Positions 51,717 through 58,685 of a DNA stretch of 58,685 nt are shown here, one piece after another. The stretch is from CAYNYF01 sp964401385 (GTDB lineage Bacteria > Planctomycetota > Phycisphaerae > SM23-33): positions 1 to 58,685 of the forward strand of contig CAYNYF010000015.1 of the NCBI GenBank assembly GCA_964401385.1, read 5' to 3'. Within the stretch, counting starts at the first letter, position 1, and the number at the start of each line of letters is the position of its first letter. The notes beneath the pieces were generated by a model. The model saw nothing but the letters and a program-made list of their open reading frames with translations, was not told where the DNA came from and ran no database searches. Made by a program: the position numbers and the translations under genes.

Positions 51717-54176
51717 ATGCGATGCTACCTGTTGCCGATCGTGCTGACGTTGGCCTGTGCCGCGGGTGCGGCCGCGGGCGAGTTCGACGCCGCCGTCACC
51801 ATTGAGAATCGCACCGGCCAGGACAAGACCGACTGGCCGGTCTTCCTGACCGTCTACAAGGTCTTCGGCGGCAACTTGCCGATCGAGCGGATCAACCCGC
51901 GGGGATTCCACGTCTATGACGCCGCCGGCAACGAGCTGCCGCACATGCTGCGGCGGCTGCCGCCGGACGTCAGTTGCGGCAACGATGAGATCGTCTTCCT
52001 CGTGCCGAAGCTCGCGGCCGGGGCGTCCATGAAGCTCCGCGTGACCAACGACGCGTTGCCGGGAAAGACCGCCCGGATGGACCTGGCCGGCAACCTCAAC
52101 AACCTGCTGGGCGGCGGGGGATTCGAAAAGATCACCGACGGCGCCCCGGCGGGCTTCACGGCGGCGGTCAAGGGCGCCGCCGCACTCGCCCTCGACGCCA
52201 AGCAGGCCCGCGCCGGGCGGGCGTGCCTGCGGATCGACCTGCCGGCCGGATCGTCCGCGAGCCTGCGGTCCGCCCGGCCGATTCCGTTCAAGAAGGACGG
52301 GCGGTACCGCTTCAGTATCTGGGCGCGGTGCCGGAACGTCGCCTACAACGGCTACGGCTTCCGGGGGGCCGGCGGCTCGGTCAAGTTCGACCCGCCGGCC
52401 TTCCGCGGGCGAAGCGAATTGCGGCTCCGCGGCGACCGGCCGTGGTTCTGCTACCAGTTCGAACCCGGCGGCAGTGACCCTTGGGGCGTGCCGGATGAGT
52501 CCGGTCGGACCCTCCCCGAGCAGGTCCGCGGAGGCCGCGGGACCGCGCCCGCCGCCATCTGGGCCAAGGCCGCAGGCAAGGCGCACCTGGCCATCACCTT
52601 CGCCCAGCACGCTCAGCCGTTCCTGAAAGGAGACAAGGGCGGCACCGCCTGGCTGGACGAGGCCCTACTGTTCGAGCAGCCGACTGTGCGGGTGGACCGG
52701 CGCAAGCCGCTGGCGGGCGTGACCGCCCGCGGCGCCGTCGTCTTCGCCCGGCCGGTCAACTCGCCGCGCTGGGGCCCGTTCGCGCACGAGGCGGCCACGA
52801 AGATCGAGGCGTTTGCCATGCGGGGCGAGCGGCGGCAGGTCCGCTTCGGCATCTACGCGGCCGAAGACCTGGCCAACGTGACAGTCCACCCCTCGCCGCT
52901 GGTCGGCCCGGCCGGGCGGCTCGGGCCGGAGCACCTGGACCTCGAGCTCAACAACCACTACATCGAGCCGTACCGCCAGCAGCAGCTCAAGGCCGGCAAG
53001 TGGGCCGAGTACCTGCTGGCCTTCGACGTGCCGCGGGACGCCGCCCCCGGCAAGTACGCCGGCAGCATCACCATCACCACCGGCCCGCGCGAACAGGTCC
53101 GGAAGCTGCCGGTCGCGCTGGAGGTGCTGCCGGTGGAGGTGCCGGCGATGAAGGGCTATTGGGTCGGCGGGATCTACAACGTCGGCTACGATCTGAAGAG
53201 AGACGAGGCGTTCTATCGCTGCTACGGCAAGGTCGGCTTCAACTACATCATGCTGTTCGACTATCTGGCGGCGCAGATGAAGGGCGACCGGCTGGACTAC
53301 GCCGCCGCCGACCGGCAGGTGGCGCAGATCCGAAGAATCGCCCGCGTCACCGGCGGCATCGGCCTCTACCGGGAGCCGAACATCAGCGAGGATGAGCCGC
53401 GGAAGTTCTACCAGATCGCCGCCGGGCGGCCCGACTGGGCCGGCGACTACAAGATCGGCACCGACGCCAAGTTCAAGGCCGGCTACCAGAAGCTCTGCCG
53501 CCAGCTCGACCAGCACGCCCGGAAGCAAGGCTGGCCGACGCTGATCTATATGGTCAGCGACGAGCCCGGCGACCGCCGCGACAAGCACCCGTCCATGGGC
53601 TGGCTCAACGAGGCCCTTCCCCAGGCCATCACCTGCGCCGACGTGCAGTTCCGCGACATGCTGGCCACGTGGCAGTGGTACAACCTGCCGATCCTGGACG
53701 ATCCGGTGGACTGGACCGGCCCGCTGGTGTACGAGTTCGTCAAGGCCCGGGCGAAGCGCTTCGGCATCTGCGGGACGGCCTGGTCGGTGGACACCGCCCG
53801 CTACCAGCCGGGGTACATGCTGCCGGCGACGGGGGCGTGCTACTGGCACTTCTGGCACACCAACGGGCCGTTCGACCCGCGCGAGGGGCGGGTGGACCGG
53901 CGGTTCTTCGTGCCGGCCATGGCCGCGGGCGTCAACGACCTGCGCTACTACGTCGCGCTGAAGGCGGCCATCGCCGCCGCCGAGGGCACCGACAGGGCGG
54001 CCGTCGCCGCCGAGGCCGGCAAGTACCTCCGCGACATCCTCACCGTCATCCCCGGCGACCACGACCGCCACCTCATGCCGCACAACGGCGTGCCGTGGCA
54101 GTGGGGCTACGACCGCTTCTACGACGACTGGCGGGCGAGGATGAAGGACTATATCCTACCCTTGCAGGGGAAGTGA
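51717..54176 (+). CDS. exported DUF4091-type glycoside-hydrolase-like protein
   Basis: 819 residues. The signal peptide is LLPIVLTLACAAGAAA. Residues ~20-330 look like beta-sandwich modules (carbohydrate-binding-like); residues ~470-819 hold a TIM-barrel-like domain with GYWVGGIYNVGYDLKRDEAF, YMVSDEPGDRRDK with an acidic pair, and ACYWHFWHTNGPFDPR. This fits the DUF4091 family, related to glycoside hydrolases, common in planctomycetes. The likely substrate is a polysaccharide, but none can be named. It follows a repeat-rich gap, and nothing downstream is cotranscribed. Confidence 0.82.
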   Translation: MRCYLLPIVLTLACAAGAAAGEFDAAVTIENRTGQDKTDWPVFLTVYKVFGGNLPIERINPRGFHVYDAAGNELPHMLRRLPPDVSCGNDEIVFLVPKLAAGASMKLRVTNDALPGKTARMDLAGNLNNLLGGGGFEKITDGAPAGFTAAVKGAAALALDAKQARAGRACLRIDLPAGSSASLRSARPIPFKKDGRYRFSIWARCRNVAYNGYGFRGAGGSVKFDPPAFRGRSELRLRGDRPWFCYQFEPGGSDPWGVPDESGRTLPEQVRGGRGTAPAAIWAKAAGKAHLAITFAQHAQPFLKGDKGGTAWLDEALLFEQPTVRVDRRKPLAGVTARGAVVFARPVNSPRWGPFAHEAATKIEAFAMRGERRQVRFGIYAAEDLANVTVHPSPLVGPAGRLGPEHLDLELNNHYIEPYRQQQLKAGKWAEYLLAFDVPRDAAPGKYAGSITITTGPREQVRKLPVALEVLPVEVPAMKGYWVGGIYNVGYDLKRDEAFYRCYGKVGFNYIMLFDYLAAQMKGDRLDYAAADRQVAQIRRIARVTGGIGLYREPNISEDEPRKFYQIAAGRPDWAGDYKIGTDAKFKAGYQKLCRQLDQHARKQGWPTLIYMVSDEPGDRRDKHPSMGWLNEALPQAITCADVQFRDMLATWQWYNLPILDDPVDWTGPLVYEFVKARAKRFGICGTAWSVDTARYQPGYMLPATGACYWHFWHTNGPFDPREGRVDRRFFVPAMAAGVNDLRYYVALKAAIAAAEGTDRAAVAAEAGKYLRDILTVIPGDHDRHLMPHNGVPWQWGYDRFYDDWRARMKDYILPLQGK

Positions 54177-54230
54177 CCGCTCGCGCGCTACGGCGGGGTG
54201 CCAAGCTCGCAACGTTGTTTGAGCAATGCC

Positions 54231-54271
54231 GTAATTCGTGAAATTCGCGGCAATTCGTGTAATTCGTGTTC
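54231..54271 (+). repeat. ATTCGTG-type intergenic repeat
   Basis: Tandem degenerate units of TAATTCGTG and CAATTCGTG between the DUF4091 and hisB genes, which converge. Confidence 0.65.
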
Positions 54272-54322
54272 TCTTCCCCGGAATGGGCGCGCCCGTAGGC
54301 AGGCGGAGACGCCGCGAACTGA

Positions 54323-54913
54323 TCACAGTGTCCCCTTTGTCGACGGCACCTCGCCGGGGCGGTCGGGGTCGATGGACTTGGCCGCGCGGAGCGCCTGGGC
54401 GAAGGCCTTGAAGATGGCCTCGGCGATGTGGTGGTCGTTGGCCCCGTAGGGAACGTTGACGTGCAGGTTCATCCCGGCCACGGCCGCCAAGCGGCGCAGA
54501 AACTCCTCGATCAACTGCACGTCGAACGTGCCGATCTTCTCGCCGACGAACTTAACGTTGAAGACCGTCGCCGCCCGACCGGACAGGTCCAGCGCCACCG
54601 ACGCGGCCGCCTCCTCCATCGGCACCGAGGCCGAGCCGTAGCGGCGGATGCCGGCCTTGTCGCCCAGGGCCTGCTTCAGCGCCTCGCCCAAGCAGATGGC
54701 GACGTCCTCGGTGGTGTGATGATCGTCGACTTCCACGTCGCCGGCCGCCCGGACCGTCAGGTCGCAGAGGCTGTGCTTGCCCAGGTGGTCGAGCATGTGG
54801 TCCAGGAACCCCACGCCGGTCTTGACGTCCACCTTGCCGGTCCCGTCCAGGTCGAGGGCCAGCTCGACGTCCGTTTCCTTGGTCTTTCGCTGAATGGTGG
54901 CTTTTCGTTTCAT
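54323..54913 (-). CDS. hisB: imidazoleglycerol-phosphate dehydratase
   Basis: 196 residues from the ATG at 54913, overlapping the hisC stop by four bases. The metal-binding motifs are complete: GVGFLDHMLDHLGKH, DDHHTTEDVAICLG and GANDHHIAEAIFKAFA. It carries out the sixth step of histidine synthesis. It is the monofunctional form, without the N-terminal phosphatase of E. coli HisB. It is the last gene of the hisD-hisC-hisB string here. Confidence 0.96.
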   Translation of the reverse strand: MKRKATIQRKTKETDVELALDLDGTGKVDVKTGVGFLDHMLDHLGKHSLCDLTVRAAGDVEVDDHHTTEDVAICLGEALKQALGDKAGIRRYGSASVPMEEAAASVALDLSGRAATVFNVKFVGEKIGTFDVQLIEEFLRRLAAVAGMNLHVNVPYGANDHHIAEAIFKAFAQALRAAKSIDPDRPGEVPSTKGTL

Positions 54914-55971
54914 GGCGTATTGCCGACGCCGGCGTCGTCGAGCGCCGCCAGCAGTGCGTCGGTGTCCACCGGCCGGCCGACGCTGATCCGCAGCTTGTCC
55001 AGCAGCCGGTCCTGCTGGAAGTATCGGACCAGGACGTTGCGGGCCTTGAGGGCTTCGAGGGCGCCGCGCCCGTCGCCGCCGGGCACGGTCACCATCAGGA
55101 AGTTGCCCCCGCTGGGCCAGACGACGAAGCCGCGCGCCTCCAAGGCCGCGGCCAGGCGGGCGCGCTCGCTGCGGATCCTGGCCACGCACTCGGCGTGATA
55201 TGCCCGATCCCTCATGGCCGCGGCGCCCAGCGCGGCCGGGAGGGCGCCGACGTTGTAGATCGCCTTGGTCTTGACCAGCCCTTCCAGCAGCGGCGGGCGG
55301 GCGATGCCGAACCCCAACCGCAGACCCGCCAGGCAGTAGCCTTTCGAGAGCGTCCGCAGCACGATGACGTTGTCGCAGCGGCCGACCACGGAGAGGGCGT
55401 CGGCGTCGGCGAAGTCCACATAGGCCTCGTCGATGACCAGAATGCCCGACAGCCGGCCGGCCAGCTCCGCCAGGGCGTCGGCGTCGGCGACGGCGCCGGT
55501 CGGGCTGTTCGGGCTACAGACGAAGGTCAATGCCGCGTTCACTTCGGCCAGGCGACCGATGGGAAGCGAAAAGTCCTCCGCCGCGGGCACCTCGACCAGC
55601 TCGGCGCCCTCGATCTGCCCCTGGGTGCGGTAGAAGGGGAAGGTCGGCGTGGGATAGGCGATGGGTCGGCCCGGGCCGGCGGCGGCGCGGGCCAGCATCA
55701 TGATCAGGTCGTCGCTGCCGTCGCCGGGCAGGATCCACTCCGACGGCACGCCCAGCACCTCGCCCGCCGCCTTGCACAGCGCCGTGGCCATCGGATCCGG
55801 ATACAGCCGCAGCCCGCCCGCGTCGAAGGCCTTCATCGCCTCCACGACCGCCGGCGACGGCGGGTAGGGATTCTCATTCTGATTGAGCTTGACCACCCGC
55901 TGGCCGGCTTCCGGCTGCTCGCCCGGCACGTACCCGGCCATCGCCTCGATGTTCTTCCTGAAATAGGTCAT
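54910..55971 (-). CDS. hisC: histidinol-phosphate aminotransferase
   Basis: 353 residues. A class I/II PLP aminotransferase with VKLNQNENPYPPSP near the start, FVCSPNSPTGAV, VIDEAYVDFAD and the PLP lysine in RTLSKGYCLAGLRLG, and the late RISVGRPVDTDAL, all typical for HisC. It converts imidazole-acetol phosphate to histidinol phosphate. The start is separated from hisD by about 1 kb of repeats and a GxxExxY gene, but all are on the same strand. Confidence 0.95.
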   Translation of the reverse strand: MTYFRKNIEAMAGYVPGEQPEAGQRVVKLNQNENPYPPSPAVVEAMKAFDAGGLRLYPDPMATALCKAAGEVLGVPSEWILPGDGSDDLIMMLARAAAGPGRPIAYPTPTFPFYRTQGQIEGAELVEVPAAEDFSLPIGRLAEVNAALTFVCSPNSPTGAVADADALAELAGRLSGILVIDEAYVDFADADALSVVGRCDNVIVLRTLSKGYCLAGLRLGFGIARPPLLEGLVKTKAIYNVGALPAALGAAAMRDRAYHAECVARIRSERARLAAALEARGFVVWPSGGNFLMVTVPGGDGRGALEALKARNVLVRYFQQDRLLDKLRISVGRPVDTDALLAALDDAGVGNTP

Positions 55972-55988
55972 TGGGCTAATTCATAGTG

Positions 55989-56338
55989 AGCCGCGAACGG
56001 CGCCAAGAGAAGACACCATTCCGTAAGTTTTCGCTTGCGTAATCCGCGTCTAATCCTTGGCCTTTTATTTCAGCCGCGAACGGCGCGAACAGAAGAAACT
56101 ATTACCTTGGTTTTCGTTCGCGTGGTTCGCGGCTAATTCTTGGGCTTTTGCTCCAGCGACGAACAGAAATAAGTATTCCGTAAGTTTTCGTTCGCGTAAT
56201 CCGCGTCTAATTCTTGGCCTTTTATTTCAGCCGCGAACGGCGCGAACAGAAGAAACTATTACCTTGGTTTTCGTTCGCGTGGTTCGCGGCTAATTCTTGG
56301 GCTTTTATTTCAGCCGCGAACGGCGCGAACAGAAGTAA
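55989..56338. repeat. tandem palindromic repeat array, hisC side
   Basis: Units of about 83 bases starting near 55989, 56072, 56155 (degenerate), 56229 (after a unit shortened by 9) and 56312. Each begins AGCCGCGAACGGCGCGAAC and ends TTCGCGTGGTTCGCGGCT, so each unit can form a stem of about 20-25 bp. Spacers read TAATTCTTGG-type sequence. The array directly abuts the GxxExxY gene; that gene's stop codon lies in the last unit. No CRISPR-like spacers are present. Confidence 0.85.
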
Positions 56339-56743
56339 CTATTTTGTAAAAACCACTCGCTCGAACTCGAAATGCTGTTTGCCAAAATTGACCAGAAATC
56401 CAAGCGGCAAACCTGCCGCCTTCAGATAATTGATCAGTTGCGCTTTGTGAAGCGGATTATCGCGTTCAGCGGCCTTGACCTCGACAATGAACTTTTCCTC
56501 CAGCAGCAAGTCGACGACAAAGTCCCCAACCAGAACTCGGTCATAAAACACCTGCAGTGCTGCCTGCTGTTGGACCTTGAACCCGGACGTCCGCAGTTGG
56601 TGGGCCAAGGCATTCTCGTACACCTTTTCAAGAAAGCCGCAGCCAAGAGCCTTATGGACCGCGATGCACGCCGCCTTTACCCGGTAGCTCTCCTCCGGAA
56701 ACAGCAGATCCTTCCGTCTCACATTGCCGCTTGGCTTGTCCAT
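56339..56743 (-). CDS. GxxExxY protein
   Basis: 134 residues. The naming motif is GFLEKVYENAL near residue 36. A PD-(D/E)XK-like nuclease pattern follows: DFVVDLLLEEKFIVEVKA, with Asp, Glu and Lys in the usual order. Members of this family occur in many environmental bacteria, some with many copies per genome; the function is unknown. Its stop codon lies inside a palindromic repeat and repeats flank it on both sides, suggesting a mobile or repeat-associated unit. It interrupts the his gene string between hisD and hisC, in the same orientation. Confidence 0.85.
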   Translation of the reverse strand: MDKPSGNVRRKDLLFPEESYRVKAACIAVHKALGCGFLEKVYENALAHQLRTSGFKVQQQAALQVFYDRVLVGDFVVDLLLEEKFIVEVKAAERDNPLHKAQLINYLKAAGLPLGFLVNFGKQHFEFERVVFTK

Positions 56744-56798
56744 TTTGCCTGGCTAGTCGTCTCGGTTCGTCCCGACCCGTCGGCGATCACCAGCAGAT

Positions 56799-57027
56799 TC
56801 TCGTTCGCGTGGTTCGCGGCTGATGTTTCGCCTTTTACTCCAGCCGCGAATGGCGCCAAGAGAAGACACCATTCCGTAAGTTTTCGTTCGCGTNNNNNNN
56901 NNNNNNNNNNNNNNNNNNNNNNNNNNNNNNNNNNNNNNNNNNNNNNNNNNNNNNNNNNNNNNNNNNNNNNNNNNNNNNNNNNNNNNNNNNNNNATTCCGT
57001 AAGTTTTCGTTCGCGTGGTTCGCGGCT
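56799..57027. repeat. palindromic repeat array, hisD side (contains assembly gap)
   Basis: The same repeat units as at 55989-56338 (TTCGTTCGCGTGGTTCGCGGCT, then AGCCGCGAATGGCG). The unit is broken by the N run. The hisD stop codon (57026-57028) falls at the end of the last unit. Confidence 0.8.
56894..56993. other. assembly gap of 100 N
   Basis: Exactly 100 N, a placeholder length. The sequences on both sides are the same repeat (ATTCCGTAAGTTTTCG on each side), so the true number of repeat units is unknown. Confidence 0.98.
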
Positions 57028-58363
57028 AATCCTTCTTCTTCGGCTTTCGGATTTCCACCGCCCGGGCGTGGGCGGTGAGGCCTTCGCGGCGGGCGAAGTC
57101 GATCACGTCGTCGGCGTCCTCGGCCAGGGCCGCCCGGTCGTAGCGGATCACGCTGGAGGCCTTCAGGAAGTCGTTGACCGACAGCGGCCCGAAGAACCTG
57201 GCCGTTCCGCCCGTCGGCAGCACGTGCGACGGGCCGGCGTAATAGTCGCCCAGCGGCACCGGCGTGGCGGCGCCGAGGAAGATCGCCCCGGCGTGGCGAA
57301 TCCGGGCCAGCACCGCCTCATCGTCGGCCGTGACGATTTGAAGATGCTCGGCGGCGAAATCGTTGGCCACCTCACAGGCCAAGTTGATGTCCGGCACGAC
57401 AATGATCTTCGAATACTCCTCCAGCGCCGCCTGGATCGCGTCTTTGCGCTCCAGGGCGGGCAATTGCTCCTCTATGGCCGCCGCCACGGCGTCGGCGAGC
57501 TTCCGCGAGGGCGTGACCAGCACGGCCGATCCGGGGTCGTGCTCGGCCTGGGCGAGCATGTCCGCCGCCACCCAGTCGGCCCGCGCCGTATCGTCGGCCA
57601 CGATCAAGACCTCGCTCGGCCCGGCCGTGCAGTCGATGCCGACCCGGCCGAAGACCTGTCGCTTCGCCTCAGCCACAAAGGCGTTGCCCGGTCCGACGAT
57701 CTTGTCGACCGGTCGGACTCTCTGGGTGCCATACGCCAGCGCGGCCACGCCGGCCGTCCCGCTCACACGCCAGACCTCGCCAATGCCCAGCTCTGCCGCC
57801 ACGGCCAGGATCACCCGGCTGACGTCGCCGTCGGTCGTCGGCGGGCTGACGAGGGCTATCTCCGGCACGCCGGCGACTTGGGCCGGCACCACCGTCATCA
57901 GCATGCTCGAAACCAGCACGGCGCCGGTGCGACCGCCGCCGGGCACGAATATGCCCACGCGCTCGATGGGCGTGTACCGCACGGCCAGCCCGCGCCCGCC
58001 GCGCCGCAGCGGCGGAGGATCGCGGTGCAGGATCGACTCCTGATACTGGCGGATGTTGGCGGCCACGCGCCGCATCAGGTCCATGAAGGCCGGCTCGGCC
58101 GCTTCGCGGGCGGCGCGGATGGTCTCGGCCTGCACGCGCATGGTTTCGGGCGTGAGGTGAACCTTCTCGATCTTCGCTGTCAGGTCCAGGACGGCCTGGT
58201 CGCCGCGGGCCTGCACGTCGGCGATGACCTCCGCCACGACCGCGCGGACGTCGACTGCCGCCGCCGCCGTCCCTACCAGCCCGCCGGCGCGGAGCTTATC
58301 GCGCACGGCGGCTACGGCCGGGTCGTTCAGCGGATCGTCGCTTGTGATGATCTCGATCTTCAT
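57026..58363 (-). CDS. hisD: histidinol dehydrogenase
   Basis: 445 residues. Family motifs: FVPGGGRTGAVLVSSMLM (start of the NAD-binding part), VGPGNAFVAEAKRQVFG, DCTAGPSEVLIVADD, AEHLQIVT and AGPSHVLPTGGTARF with zinc-ligand and catalytic His residues. It catalyses the last two steps of histidine synthesis. The gene is first in the operon and is preceded by an attenuator-type leader. A TTGGGG site lies about 10 bases before the ATG. Confidence 0.97.
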   Translation of the reverse strand: MKIEIITSDDPLNDPAVAAVRDKLRAGGLVGTAAAAVDVRAVVAEVIADVQARGDQAVLDLTAKIEKVHLTPETMRVQAETIRAAREAAEPAFMDLMRRVAANIRQYQESILHRDPPPLRRGGRGLAVRYTPIERVGIFVPGGGRTGAVLVSSMLMTVVPAQVAGVPEIALVSPPTTDGDVSRVILAVAAELGIGEVWRVSGTAGVAALAYGTQRVRPVDKIVGPGNAFVAEAKRQVFGRVGIDCTAGPSEVLIVADDTARADWVAADMLAQAEHDPGSAVLVTPSRKLADAVAAAIEEQLPALERKDAIQAALEEYSKIIVVPDINLACEVANDFAAEHLQIVTADDEAVLARIRHAGAIFLGAATPVPLGDYYAGPSHVLPTGGTARFFGPLSVNDFLKASSVIRYDRAALAEDADDVIDFARREGLTAHARAVEIRKPKKKD

Positions 58364-58404
58364 GGCGTTTGCCCCAATGTATCGGCTCGATCCTGAAGAG
58401 GAAC

Positions 58405-58436
58405 AAAAAAAGCCCGCTCCCGGGAAGGAACGGGCC
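58405..58436 (-). terminator. attenuator terminator of the his operon
   Basis: On the minus strand, GCCCGTTCC (58435-58427) pairs with GGAGCGGGC (58420-58412) in a 9-bp stem (one G-T), loop TTCCCG, followed by seven T (58411-58405). It lies between the leader ORF and hisD. Its 5' arm, GGCCCGTTCCT, can instead pair with AGGAGCGGGCC at 58478-58468, an 11-bp antiterminator with one G-T pair. Confidence 0.88.
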
Positions 58437-58460
58437 GAAGTTTCCGCCTCGCATCGCGCT

Positions 58461-58568
58461 CTAGGCCGGCCCGCTCCTGACGGCAGGGGGGGTGTGATGG
58501 TGGCCGGCGCGCAGGCTTGCGGCCAGAGGCCCGCCCAGATCCAACGGATTGGAAATCACTGCTTCCAT
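58461..58568 (-). CDS. hisL: his operon leader peptide with three consecutive His codons
   Basis: A 35-codon ORF on the minus strand, ATG at 58568 and TAG at 58461-58463. It contains the run AGHHHTPPA; the His codons CAC CAT CAC are at 58502-58494. Just 5' of them, GCCGGCC (58508-58502) can pair with GGCCGGC (58471-58465) near the ORF end, sequestering the antiterminator arm. A ribosome stalled on the His codons would block this pairing and let the antiterminator form. The ORF follows a promoter and precedes a terminator, upstream of hisD: the classical attenuation layout. Its SD is weak (GGGTG). hisL is used as in enterobacteria; sequence homology is not claimed. Confidence 0.8.
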   Translation of the reverse strand: MEAVISNPLDLGGPLAASLRAGHHHTPPAVRSGPA

Positions 58569-58585
58569 CGAAACACCCACAGGGA

Positions 58586-58614
58586 ACTATATGGCAGGAT
58601 GAAGCTTCTGTCAA
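58586..58614 (-). promoter_or_regulatory. sigma-70 promoter of the his operon
   Basis: On the minus strand TTGACA (58614-58609, perfect consensus) and TATAGT (58591-58586) are separated by exactly 17 bases. Transcription would begin near 58579, about 11 bases before the leader ATG. Confidence 0.82.
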
Positions 58615-58685
58615 CGGCAATGTCCGCACTGATAGCGTCAAGAGTCTTGTGTAAGTTCCGGCAGCAGGTGCCATCGAGCGAGCTG

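Noticed and set aside
55989..57027. Regularly spaced repeats near hisC considered as a CRISPR array.
   Set aside because: Whole units including the spacers are repeated, each unit is a palindrome, and no cas gene is present. It is a tandem hairpin repeat, not a CRISPR array.
58360..58674. A 104-codon minus-strand open frame covering the his leader region.
   Set aside because: It is in a different frame from both hisD and the His-rich leader ORF, begins upstream of the promoter, and reads through the terminator. The 35-codon leader with promoter and hairpins explains the region better.

Overview
The window looks like a high-GC draft contig or MAG scaffold from Planctomycetota, most likely a Phycisphaerae-type bacterium. 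This is inference. It rests on a PEP-CTERM/HAF-repeat protein, DUF6785, DUF4432, DUF4159, DUF6263 and DUF4091 proteins, many secreted proteins and lipoproteins of unknown function, outer-membrane (Gram-negative) proteins, and a UvrC without its C-terminal HhH domain. A run of exactly 100 N (56894-56993) shows a scaffolded assembly. I see no rRNA, tRNA, CRISPR array or intact insertion sequence.

Region 1 (1-11720, plus strand) is a tightly packed, mostly start/stop-overlapping gene string: the end of a probable URO-D-type methyltransferase, an FmdB zinc ribbon, two class I methyltransferases, a DUF6132-thioredoxin fusion, a CoA-disulfide-reductase/rhodanese fusion, a MinD-like ATPase carrying two 4Fe-4S motifs, a small MTH1187-type protein, a RACo-type corrinoid activator, a Cys/Met-metabolism PLP enzyme, an MBL hydrolase, a NUDIX protein, a PPOX-family flavoprotein and a radical SAM protein. 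Together they suggest corrinoid-dependent methyl transfer linked to thiol or sulfur redox chemistry. The string ends in gene remnants (thi4-like, then an FAD oxidoreductase) and about 1.1 kb without an intact gene.

Region 2 (12.8-30.1 kb) is mostly housekeeping: tatC, an endonuclease III homologue, a secreted Met/Arg/Gly-rich protein, an amidohydrolase, uvrC, a DUF4432 protein, thiE, glyA, two envelope glycosyltransferases, an ilvE-like aminotransferase, a LolCDE-like ABC pair and lysS.

Region 3 (30.2-54.2 kb) is envelope and exported functions: a HAF-repeat PEP-CTERM protein flanked by 52-bp direct repeats, a DUF6785 membrane protein, a MoxR ATPase, a URO-D family protein, internally duplicated DUF6263 and DUF4159 proteins, several lipoproteins, ispD, and a string of outer-membrane barrel, lipoprotein, FecR protein and CHASE2-adenylate cyclase, followed by a DUF4091 exported protein.

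Region 4 (54.3-58.7 kb, minus strand) is a histidine operon, hisD-hisC-hisB. Upstream of hisD I read a consensus-like promoter, a 35-codon leader ORF with three consecutive His codons, and mutually exclusive antiterminator and terminator hairpins, that is, a complete transcription attenuator. Between hisD and hisC lies about 1 kb of tandem palindromic repeats with an embedded GxxExxY gene and the assembly gap. The attenuator and the interrupted operon are the most notable items in the window.
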